This document shows positions 1 to 8,327 of a stretch of 14,110 nucleotides of DNA, piece by piece. A program made the position numbers and the translations under genes. Below the pieces are notes generated by a model that did no database searches, was not told the origin of the DNA, and saw nothing but the letters and a program-made list of their open reading frames with translations. Source of the stretch: Physocladia obscura (taxonomy: Eukaryota > Chytridiomycota > Chytridiomycetes > Chytridiales > Chytriomycetaceae); the NCBI GenBank assembly GCA_027596945.1, contig JADGJH010000822.1, positions 1 through 14,110 of the forward strand, in the 5' to 3' direction. Position 1 is the first letter of the stretch. Every line of letters begins with the position of its first letter.

Positions 1-289
1 TTCTATTTCCAATTCTATTAAATATTATTTGACATTTATTCAGCTTGTATAACACATTTTATTCTTAAATCTAACAGTATGTTGTCAGTGTTCCATTCTG
101 AAAATGTATTTTATATGTGTGAATGGGTATTTGTCTGGATATTTATTTTTAAGTCTAGGGAGGATTATTTATACTGTAATTATCTTTTGATCCTTTTAGC
201 ATATCAAAGCCTTATTTGATTTATGCTTTAAATTATTATTTCTTGTTTGTGTGTGCTTTATTGGTAATTTCATTACATTCATCATTTAG

Positions 290-700
290 AGTTTTGTTTT
301 TTGGTCTGATTTAATGTGTTGAAGAATATCAGCTATATTTTGATTGTTGTTCACTTGTATTCTTTTTAGCTGTTTGTTTATTCCAATGACCACTGCTGCA
401 TCATTTGTTTTTAAAATATGTCTGTTGTTTGTACCTGAAAATTTATTGACTTTTTTAATATTTTTGATAGATGATTCAAAATCTGTGAAGATTTTTATTT
501 TTTTGTGTTATTTGATATTTTATGTAGTGTAGTGTTAATTTTTAGAATTTCTGCTTTGTATGATGATTTATTGTCATATTTAAATCTAAATAGTTCAGTA
601 TGATATTCTATTTTTTGGTTGTTTTGTGAGAAGATTGCTGTGCCTGTTAAGCCTGAGTTTGTTTTTGATCCATCTGTCCAAATTTCAGTTACTTTTTGTG
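290..700 (-). pseudogene. RNase H domain remnant of the LINE
   Basis: A reading frame of roughly 130 residues without a stop shows the RNase H motifs in order: WTDGS (first Asp, 666-680), YKAEI (Glu, about 546-560), IFTDFESS (Asp, about 466-490) and NIADI (last Asp, about 325-340). It lies downstream of the RT on the same strand, as in I-group LINEs. Further toward position 1 the frame is broken by TAA and TGA codons. A less clear connection region with a 112-residue open frame (766-1104, minus) precedes it and shifts frame near 770. Confidence 0.8.
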
Positions 701-1849
701 GGATTCTTGAGGAAGCTAGAATTTTTTCCCATGTGATTGGATTTTTGATGTTTTTTTCTATGGATTCATGATATCATTTGATTGTTAGTTAATGTTTTTT
801 GGATGGCTTTGTACCATTCTAAGGTGGATGTTAGTGTTCTTAGATCTTGTTTTTTGCTGTTTGTTGCAAATTGTGAAAAGGATAGCATGTGTGTTTTCAC
901 ATGATTGGTGAGGGTGTCTTCCCAATTAGTGTATTTGTATTTTATTCCTGTTTTGTGCAGGAGGTAGTCCTTTGGCTCCATGAAGTGTAAGATATTTGAG
1001 TCTCTTGTATTTTCTGAACAAATAGGAAGTTTATATGCAGTCAGGATTTTTTGGTCAAAGTTTTCATTTTCTTTATTAAAATCTTCATTGTTCAAAATCC
1101 CCAACTTTCAAATATAAACCAATCAATCTTTTTTAACTGTTCCTGACCACATAAAGCACCCCTTTCCTATTATATATTATATTCCAGCTTAAGTTTAATG
1201 ACAGAATGGTAGTAACATGATTGTCTCTGTTTATGTTGATTTTGAATGCAATTTCATTAATAAAGTTTCAAGTTCATCTGCCATACAGCTTGAATACATA
1301 CTACCTTCAACAAGTAGCTTTTGCAAACCTTTCTACTGGATATAATGGGTGGCTTTTCTATAATGTTGATAGGTAACTTCATTTTTTTGGTCACTTGTTC
1401 AGCAAGGTTGATGAGTATGTTTTGATGGAAACTTTCTGTTACCATCCAGGTGGAGAAGTCAGTTATCAGTTGCTGTAGTATAGGTTGGCTGATGTCAAGT
1501 AGATTTACTTGTATTCTTTGGTCATAGAGTAAGTGGTAAATTGTGTTGTTAGGATATTTAAATTTTATTTTGCATATGTTCCTTGTGCTTTTGTTGATTG
1601 TTTCTGTTTTTGTTATGGGATTGGTGAGAGTTGTAGTTTTTATTTTATCTGTGGAATTATTACTGTGTTTATTATATTTGTGATGATTTGACCAGGAATG
1701 TATTTTTCTTTATTTTTTAGTGTTGTGGCAGCATGTTTGATTATTGTGTGATTTATTCTTCAGTGAGAGTTACCATTAAGGGTCCAGAATACTGCTAGGA
1801 TTCTAACCATTTCATGTTTTACTTTTATTGTTTCTATATATCCTTCATT

Positions 1850-2365
1850 TATTTTGAATGATTTTGTGGTGGGGAAATTTGATTTGTTTTTGCAGATTGC
1901 AAACTATTTCTGATTATTTTGTGTTCATTGACATTTTGCTGAATTCTAGCAAGTTTGTTGTGATGTCTATTTTTTTTTGTAGATCTATTTTGTTGTCACT
2001 AATGTTGGTTAGGTCATCAGCAAAAGCAACTGCTGGATGGAAGTTATGTTGTCAATTGTATATCCTTTTGTATTTTTTTCAAGTTCTTTCAGGAGTGGGC
2101 CATATAAGATTGCCCATAATAGTGGGGATAGGGCATCTCCTTGAGGTATTACTCTAGTGGTGTGAATTCATCAGTGAAACCATGGGTGTTTATTTGTAAT
2201 TTTCTATCTGAAAGAAGTGTTTTTATTAGATTTATTATCTTTGTTGGAACTTTTATTCTTTTCAGGCAGAGTTTTATTAGTTCAAATGAGAGTGTGTAGT
2301 TGATATAATTTGAATCATAATACCAGACCACTTTGTTGTTGGTTAAAATGTAACCTGTTGTTCTC
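1850..2365 (-). pseudogene. reverse transcriptase domain remnant of the LINE
   Basis: The conserved turn VIPQGDALSPLLW is read at about 2115-2153. The catalytic FADD box (AVAFADDLTNIS) lies at about 2000-2030 and is followed by a thumb-like stretch (EFSKMSMNTK). Upstream, LKRIKVPTKIINLIKTLL at about 2210-2265 matches the helical segment that precedes the PQGD motif in LINE reverse transcriptases. The frame shifts once just before the PQGD motif and again between it and FADD, and a TAA follows the thumb. The copy therefore cannot make active enzyme. Confidence 0.8.
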
Positions 2366-2410
2366 CAGTCCGTAGCTTCATCGCAATACACGCAGTCTTT
2401 TTGCTTGGGT

Positions 2411-2917
2411 TCAGAAATTTGTCCAGCGACTGTATTCACTAGCTTTACAAAATTTTTTCAATACACCTGCAATCTGAAATAAAAAAATTAAGCAACAAAA
2501 AAGAGCAGAGAGAATTCAGGAACTTACCAAATCAAGCACCAATGTTTCCATCACATCCTGTTTTTGAAAGAGTTTTTTTAAAGAAAGAAAAAAGGGATAG
2601 CTCGCTTTTAAAGATTTTTGGCTGGAGGTCACGTGATCTAAGAATGAAATTGGGATATTTGTATTCACATCGTCACTTTCTTCACGGTCCTGTTTGATTT
2701 TGGAGTTAAATAGAAAGGTACTAAAAAAAAAAAAAACCTCTGGTGCTGGAGTCTGCGAATAAAACTCCTCTTCAATTTCTTCGTCCAAGTCCACATCCTC
2801 GTACAAATATTCAGTGTCCGAAACGGGATTCCAGTCGATTCCCGGAGCAATGTTTTCTGCGCCAATGTAGGGAACGTAACCTTGCAAGTCGTTTACCTCC
2901 TCTTTAGCAGTCAACAA
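2411..2917 (-). CDS. unrecognised acidic protein, 3' exons (5' end unresolved)
   Basis: I do not recognise the family. Proposed exons on the minus strand are about 2917-2738, 2689-2528 and 2473-2411. The first encodes an acidic segment (EDVDLDEEIEEEFYSQ) and the last ends KASEYSRWTNF followed by TGA. The intron at 2474-2527 (54 bp) has a strong donor (GTAAGT) and a T-rich acceptor ending TTTCAG. The 48-bp segment 2690-2737 starts GTTTTT, ends CAAACAG, is in phase and would read FFFFSTFLFN if retained, so I treat it as an intron. A further in-phase 75-bp GT..CAG segment inside the middle exon could also be an intron. No in-frame ATG exists in the first exon, so at least one upstream exon is expected. 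CpG content and splice sites mark it as a host gene. Function is unknown. Confidence 0.55.
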
Positions 2918-3295
2918 ACTCGTGAGCGCACTGCCCGACCGACTGAATTATTTGCTGCGATGAAACTCGGAGGTGGGGACAAAGGACGAGGAGGAAACAG
3001 TGTTTGTTTCGCGATTGAAGGTAGTGTCACGCGAGGTCTTGATGAAGTGCGAGCAGCGGGCTCCATGGCAATTGCGACAGATTCTTCAATGTGCTGCGGT
3101 GTGCTGGTGCTGGTTGGGGAGTGGCGGAAGAGCCGGGCGCTGAGAAAGAGAGCGAAACATGTCGGGCGTTGCGCGTGTTTGCGTCGTTGGCCTTCCGCCA
3201 TAAGTACGCGTAGGTCTTTGTAGCTGTGCTTGCAATTTTTTGTGAGACTTTCTAACAACTTGACTACGACAAACCGCGTGGTCAACCAGTAGCAC
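2918..3295. other. CpG-rich segment, probable 5' region of the acidic-protein gene
   Basis: This is the most GC- and CpG-rich part of the left half. It is open in several overlapping frames: plus strand 2882-3223 (113 aa), and minus strand 2911-3285 and 3086-3295. None resembles a known family. The minus strand holds an ATG at 3201-3199 starting MAEGQRRKHAQ, and a good pyrimidine-rich acceptor (CTCTCTTTCTCAG) shortly after it. It most likely contains the promoter and first exon(s) of the gene ending at 2411, but I could not fix a splice that joins the frames cleanly. Confidence 0.4.
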
Positions 3296-3599
3296 TCATT
3301 GTATAACTCTGGGCTGCGTCATATCTTGATAATGTTTGCTTGTTTCATCAGTTTCCATTGTTTAATAAAAAGTGTACTTTGTTACAGTTTTTCTTGCAAT
3401 CTGATTGGCTGATTCGAAAAATTTCTCTTAGACACTTTTTATTTAGTCTTTACCTAGTTTGTTTGGATTATTGTTGCACACTTGTATGGGAATCAAACAT
3501 TCTCCTTGACCAAATTTCTTGCACTTACTGATTGTGTTTTTAAAAGTTGAATATGGAGAAGAGAAGCTGCAGTGAGAATAAGTAAAAATGAAAAAAAGT
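3296..3599. other. intergenic, no gene seen
   Basis: AT-rich sequence with few CpGs and short open frames only (63 aa at most, 3340-3531). I see no domain, RNA gene or terminal repeat here. It separates the CpG-rich upstream region of the acidic-protein gene from the transposon nest. Confidence 0.4.
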
Positions 3600-4153
3600 G
3601 GTTACACATTACATCATAAGGTGTGGATGGGTAGGTGATTGGGGAGTTGAGAAATGAAACTCAAGGCTTTCTGATGAACTTGCCACATAATATTAAATGC
3701 TCTCCTCAAGGACTGTATCCATGTCTCCCCAGCATACCACAATTTTCAAAAGATGCTTCATCAAGATGTACAATCCAAGGGCAACAGGCAAACTCATTGG
3801 CCAATTGGAAGACATCAAATTTAAAAATTTGGACAGCTTGACATTCAAGAACTTTCCAGGTTATCCCAGCCTCCTTTAAAATCAACAAAACTGAGCTTGT
3901 GCTTATGCTTGATCCTGGGTATTTCTTTTGATATAAGTATTTTGCTTCATCCAAGAATAAAACAGGATTTTTTTGATATTGGTCAACCAACCACTTTCTG
4001 CAAGTTAAGCTATGCTTTTTGAAAAGCCACTGCCACTGTCAATAATTAACCCCATCTCCTGCTTTATACTGACTGATCCAGGAAAAAACACTGTTGATAG
4101 CTGCTTGCCAAACAGTGCAGTTATTTGTGAGCTCTCTGCAGACCTTGGTAGTA
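3600..4153 (-). mobile_element. old DDE transposase fragment (IS630/Tc1-superfamily, DDE_3-like), main part
   Basis: On the minus strand an N-terminal helix-turn-helix part (WQAAINSVFSWISQYK, about 4070-4120) is followed by FLDEAKYLYQKKYPG and ILKEAGITWKVLE, then the first catalytic Asp in HLDEASFENCGMLGRHGY (about 3712-3770). It ends with GKFIRKP-stop-VSFLN (about 3650-3685). The second and third acidic residues are missing, so the copy is truncated near 3600. Stops at 3706-3708 and 3661-3663 (TGA on the minus strand) fall in a conserved basic stretch and fit CGA to TGA change. No CpG was found in the segment. The 5' part continues beyond 5245, on the other side of the inserted Tc1-like element. 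Confidence 0.7.
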
Positions 4154-4173
4154 CAGTCTGTCCCACAAAAATC
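4154..4173 (+). repeat. left terminal inverted repeat of the Tc1-like element
   Basis: CAGTCTGTCCCACAAAAATC, a perfect 20-bp inverse of 5225-5244. The match becomes patchy beyond this. The preceding TA (4152-4153) is one copy of the target duplication. Confidence 0.9.
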
Positions 4174-4187
4174 AAGCAAAATAAAAA

Positions 4188-5204
4188 ATGTACACTGAAC
4201 ACAAAATAGAGGAATCCTTGATTTACGCGAGGTCCACCTCCACTGGGACGTCATTGCGGAGAAATTAAATAAGCCTTCTGCTAATCTTTGCTCTTGGTAC
4301 TGTGAGTTCATGAAGAACAACAGTTTGCCCCCAAAACCACACCTCTGCAAAAAAGTCACAGATGGCTGCACAGGCCTCCAACTCAAAAAATCATCTCCAA
4401 GAATCCAATGATGCCTGTCAGAGACATTAAGGTGGAGCTTGAGAAGTGTCTTGGATCTGGATCTGTTGTCCCATCAAAATCAACAATCAACAGATTTGAG
4501 CTTGAAAACAACCTCATTCTCCACTGACTTTGGAAGAAACCTCTACTCTCTGAGCAAAATCAACAGAAAAGGCTCAAATTTGCGAAGATTCAGCTTGATA
4601 ATGTGGATTTGTTGGAGTGCGATACAATCTGGAGTGATGAAACTACAGTCTGAAAGTGTCCCAAGAGTCAAGAACTGTACTACAGATATCACTTCAGTGT
4701 TGTTTGTGAGGATTTGCCCACAAATCATCAATTGCAGAGAGGTGGATTTTCAGTCATGTTTTGAGGTTTCTTCAGTGGATTTGGTCTTGGCCCCCTTGTT
4801 ACTCTTAAAGGCAGCCAAAATCAGAGCACCTACAAGGAAACACTGCAGAACTATCTTATACTGGAATTATGTGCAGCAAAGGAGGAGCATGGCATAGATT
4901 TGGTCTTTATGCAGGACAATGTGTCTTGCACAAAGCCAAATCAGTCTTGGATTTTCTGGCCGAACAACACGTTTCCATCCTGGAATGGCCCCCAAGTAGC
5001 CTGGATCTGAATCCAATAGAGAATTTATGGCATATTCTGAGACAAAAGAAATTTGGGATGCCTCAGACTAGAGAGGCTTTAATTGACCAAATATTTGCAG
5101 TATGGGAAGAATTTGATGATTCTTTTTGTGATTCTCTTTTATTCTCTATTCATAACAGATTGGAAGAGTGTGTGAGGAAAAAGGGTTGTTGGACAAGATA
5201 TTAA
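4188..5204 (+). pseudogene. Tc1-like transposase pseudogene
   Basis: The span corresponds to about 339 residues, the usual Tc1 length. In order: an HTH-type segment (HWDVIAEKLNKPSANLCSWY, about 4238-4297), then TINRFELENN, then the first catalytic Asp in DTIWSDETTV (about 4620-4650). The second is in FMQDN (about 4910-4920) and the Glu in SLDLNPIENLW (about 5000-5030). With the reading shift at about 4927 allowed for, 34 residues separate the second Asp from the Glu (DD34E). In-frame TGA codons lie at 4525, 4651 and 4762, the last where the family has Trp (MF-stop-GFFSG). Another frame change lies before 4408. The gene ends with TAA at 5202-5204, overlapped by an AATAAA at 5204-5209. Confidence 0.9.
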
Positions 5205-5224
5205 ATAAAATTTTGTGAGTGTTC

Positions 5225-5244
5225 GATTTTTGTGGGACAGACTG
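5225..5244 (-). repeat. right terminal inverted repeat of the Tc1-like element
   Basis: GATTTTTGTGGGACAGACTG, the exact reverse complement of 4154-4173, followed by the second TA target copy at 5245-5246. Confidence 0.9.
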
Positions 5245-5320
5245 TAATATGTGTAGAGTGCATGATTCCTGTAAGTCACAGTTGCTTAAGTGTGATGAAA
5301 AAACTCTTGCACCCCCATTG
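5245..5320 (-). mobile_element. old DDE transposon, 5' part beyond the nested insertion
   Basis: If 4154-5244 and one TA are removed, the minus-strand frame reads through from ATCATGCACTCTACACAT into ITKVCRELTNNC at about 4100-4150 without a stop. This short low-CpG stretch is therefore the upstream part of the same old transposase. The outer end of the element cannot be placed. Somewhere before about 5345 the sequence turns into the CpG-containing upstream region of the ARID gene. No matching terminal repeat was found near 3300-3600. Confidence 0.45.
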
Positions 5321-5436
5321 CACTGTGTTTGTGAAGTTTGGAAAGATTCTGTTGGCTGCGATTGGCAACGGCGCTATATGTTCCAAATGCCCAATTTTTG
5401 ATTTTGTGTCAAAACCACAATATTGAAAGGGAGAAA
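5321..5436 (+). promoter_or_regulatory. short upstream region of the ARID2/RSC9-like gene
   Basis: Only about 190 bp separate the Tc1-like element from the ARID gene start. CpGs reappear at about 5358-5372 (GGCTGCGATTGGCAACGGCG). An ATTGG (inverted CCAAT box) lies at 5361-5365, about 70 bp before the start codon. No clear TATA box is seen. The call as promoter rests on position and composition. Confidence 0.35.
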
Positions 5437-8267
5437 ATGCGACTTCGTGACACAGATGAAGGCATCGAACGAACACCGCAATATTACGATTTTATGATGC
5501 AATTACAGCAGTTTCATGAAGAGTGTGGGTCGGTTCTCGCCGAAAAATACCAATAATTCTATTATAATTCTATTAACAAATATTGAATCGCAGGACTATT
5601 CTCCAACCGGAGCCGATACTCGGCGGAAAAAAGCTGGATCTATATCGCATCTACCTTGGTGTGAAAATGGCGGGAGGTTTCGAAAAGGTTTGCTTTGTAT
5701 TTTTCCAAGTACATCGAATGTTTGAAGCATTATTTTGTAGGTTACGGAGGATCACGGTTGGCAAAAAATATGCAACCCGTTCGAGTTTCCCTCAACGTGC
5801 ACAAACTCAGCCTATGTTGTGAAAAAAGCGTATAAACAAAGCATTTATAATTGGGTGCAGGTCAAGGAGCTAGGCGTTCCAATCTCGGCACTAAAAATAG
5901 ACCCATCAACCAAGCGAGGTGGAGATGACGAAGGAAACGGGCCAGGTGAATCACATCAATTTTATTTATTTAATTATTGTGTAAACTGCGGTATTTTTTC
6001 TTTTAGTGAAGAGAGTGAGGGCCCAACAACAACACATTCCCAACGCAGCAGCAATTACCACATTTGTTGCCCCACAAAGAGGAAATGGTGCGCCAATAAA
6101 AGTACCTGAATTTGCTCCAGATGGTATACTCGATGTTGTATTGTATTCGCTCCCAAACTTAAAAATGACATTAGAAAAATACTTGATGGGCGGATCCCAA
6201 AATAAATTGTTACTCGCGCTTCAATCGGGACTTTCGAACGAAGTAGATTGGGCATTTAACAAGCTGATCCGTTTGAGCGCTTCGTTTCCTCCGAATTTTC
6301 ATGTCGGAAGTATTGCTGGATTAATTGACGCGTTAATTGCGCACGCGGATCCGTTTTTTGACATACTAAAACTCAACACCGCTGTCGATAATTTTGAAAC
6401 ATCTCCAGATCATATGCGCGCATCAGAACTCCATAAGTTACCAAATTTTTCTGAGTTTTCTCTCTTCAACTCCCTCGAAGCCAATCAGCTAATGGATCGT
6501 ATTCTTCAAGTGATGCATATCTTGCGTAATTTTTCATTTACAGAGATGCACATCAAGTTTTTGATCCAACAACATCATGTTCTCACTATTATTGCCAAAT
6601 CTCTCGCACTCCCGAATTTCAGCATATACACTGCCCTTAAACACCAAAGTCTCGATATTTTCGAAAATATGAGTACCCACATACATTTAAGAGGCCGTCA
6701 TGATTTCTACCTCGCTTGTTTACGTAAGGCTATCGTCGACGCACCAGGAGACCGTGCACTTCTGTTGGGTTCTCTACGATCTCTGGCACGTCTATGCGGA
6801 ACTGATGCAAACCACCCGCACTTATGTGATATTGACCAGCATGTTCTCGAACGCGCCTGGCAGCTCGTGTGTGTCAGAGGAGATGATGAGCTTGTGTACG
6901 TGGCTCTCGAGTTTTGCTACATGTTTTCGTGTCTGGGTGTAGAAGCAGTGGGGCGTGTTGTTTTAGCAGCTCGACCAGCGAATATTGTTGGTATTTTGGT
7001 CGGATTTTTGAAATGGAATGTGGAGCCACCAGTTGTGAAAGGGAAGAAAGGTGTGGTTGCTGTTCCCACTCAACCACAAGCTCAGCAACTGTTCACGCCG
7101 ATGACAACGGCTCCGATAATATCGCAACAAATTGTACCTCAATTCCAACGAGATGGCGCTCCGTCTCGTCCTCTGCAAGTATTAGCGCCATCGGGAAGCG
7201 TAACGCCTGTAAGAGGCAATATTGTTTCTCGCAATGCATCTGCAATCGCAAGTCCTGCTCCTGCGAAAACATCTGCCGAAGCGAACTCGAAACTCTCCGT
7301 CATGAGCACAGCCGTCAGCAAAAAAGTCGCCACAAAAGAAGATGAGGATGTTGATATTGACGGCAATGATGAAGAAGAGGAAGTATTGGAAGAAGGAAAA
7401 GTTGAAGCAAAAGATACACTTCTGCAATCGAAACAAACAGCAAACAAACAGGGTCCTACACCTCAAACTGTTTCGACGCCGTCATTTATGGATGTTTTCA
7501 ACAGCAACAGCACACAAAAAAAGCGCGGCCGTCCTCCTAAAAACAAGTCTGAAATAGACTCATACAGCGCCCAGCTAGCGCAACAAATGCAACAGCAGCA
7601 AATGATGTTGTTGCAGCAAAATCCTAATATGACGCCACAAGAACACCAAATGATGCTCTCGCAGCTACAACAGTCCCATTCCGCCATGCTCAACACCTTT
7701 ATTGCAACTCGCAGCTCATTCGCTGCAAACGGTTTTACATCGACCGAAAAAGATGAGGACGGCGAGGACGAAGAAGACGCCGCAATCGCTGCAATCGAGC
7801 CTTCGTTTGAATGTCATTGGCAAACAAACGGAATATCATGCACATCGAAATTTTCAAATGAATCTGATATCCTGAAACATATGGCAGACGATCATTTTCG
7901 CATCAAAACCGACTCATATTCATGCAATTGGCAAGGATGCCAGGCTTTTCATAACACACCAGGATTCCGACCGATTGTGTTTCGACACACACGCACTCAT
8001 ATTGGCGACTCTTCAAAAAAGGCGGCTGCTGGACCCACAAAAGCGTTTCAGCAGCCCCTTTATAAGAAACCATTTAAAAGCGGGGGTATTGATGGCCCGG
8101 ATTTAATTGGAACGCCTCTGACTGCACTGTTGATTTTGAAAAATATTGCACGATCGCAAGTGAATCGAGACCTTTTTATGCCGTTTGAGGCAGAGTTTGC
8201 TCTTGCGATGGCGGAGAGGCCGAAATTTTCAAAAATTGTTGCGGAGTTGATGTGGGAGCTTCGTTGA
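5437..8267 (+). CDS. ARID2: ARID2/RSC9-like chromatin-remodelling subunit (ARID, acidic/Q-rich region, C2H2 fingers)
   Basis: Exons 5437-5528, 5594-5687, 5741-5945 and 6007-8267 join to 884 codons including TGA (883 aa). Introns are 65, 53 and 61 bp, all GT..AG. The ARID domain (residues ~16-102) is built from the first three exons. FHEECG, then LGGKKLDLYRIY, AGGFEKV, GWQKICNPFEFPSTCTNSAY and VVKKAYKQSIYNW align without gaps to ARID2-type ARIDs. A mostly helical region follows (LLLALQSGLSNEVDWAFNKL, ~190-210). Then come an acidic stretch (~575-600), an AT-hook-like KKRGRPPKNK (~636) and a Gln/Met-rich segment (~657-690). Two C2H2-like fingers (Cys from ~733 and ~770, ending HTRTH ~794) and the C-terminal LTALLILKNIARS block complete it. 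In the family this subunit belongs to PBAF/RSC nucleosome remodellers in the nucleus. I see no RFX domain. The start ATG has A at -3; an in-frame ATG at 5338 is less likely. The last exon begins by splicing at 6007, not at a start codon. Confidence 0.88.
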
Positions 8268-8286
8268 ACAACTAAAAAAATACATT

Positions 8287-8292
8287 TTTATT
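8287..8292 (-). terminator. AATAAA poly(A) signal of the LRR gene
   Basis: TTTATT on the plus strand reads AATAAA on the minus strand, 36 bases past the LRR stop codon. It lies only about 20 bases beyond the ARID stop codon, so the LRR 3' UTR probably runs into the ARID 3' end. Confidence 0.5.
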
Positions 8293-8327
8293 CATATTCC
8301 AGAAATTTTTTTTTCCCGAACTGGTGT

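Larger units (their letters stand above)
1..2365 (-). mobile_element. decayed non-LTR retrotransposon (LINE), RT plus RNase H, 5'-truncated
   Basis: Reading the minus strand from about 2365 down to 1 gives, in order, a reverse transcriptase finger/palm region, a thumb/connection region, and an RNase H domain, broken by frameshifts and TGA/TAA stops. That order is typical of LINEs carrying RNase H (I-group-like). No AP endonuclease or gag-like ORF is visible, so the copy appears 5'-truncated near 2365, where CpG-containing single-copy DNA begins. Its 3' end lies beyond the window, so no poly(A) tail or target duplication can be seen. The segment contains no CpG by my reading, a sign of age. 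The clade is inferred only from domain order and the FADD motif. Confidence 0.8.
4154..5244 (+). mobile_element. Tc1-like DD34E transposon, full length (1091 bp), with TIRs and TA duplication
   Basis: The element begins CAGTCTGTCCC and ends in the exact inverse, flanked by TA at 4152-4153 and TA at 5245-5246. The size, TA target and terminal repeats are those of the Tc1 family. It carries a single broken transposase gene in plus orientation. It sits inside an older transposon and ends about 190 bp before the ARID gene start. It retains about nine CpGs, whereas its host element has none by my reading, so it is younger. Confidence 0.9.

Noticed and set aside
2882..3223. 113-aa plus-strand ORF
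   Set aside because: It lies opposite the probable 5' exons of the minus-strand gene in GC-rich sequence where all frames are open; no recognisable domain.
4525..4764. TGA read as Trp (alternative genetic code) in the Tc1-like transposase
   Set aside because: Other Trp codons in the same gene are TGG, both complete host genes end in TGA, and simple mutation explains the stops.
5338..5436. Upstream in-frame ATG of the ARID gene (adds MERFCWLRL..)
   Set aside because: The extra residues are unlike family N-termini and cover the CpG/CCAAT-containing upstream region; the ATG at 5437 has a better context.
6006..6008. GTG as start of the 753-codon frame
   Set aside because: Position 6006 is the last G of a TTTTAG splice acceptor; the codon is completed by splicing from exon 3.
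6914..7345. 143-aa plus-strand ORF rich in Ser/Cys
   Set aside because: Shadow of the ARID gene's last exon in another frame.
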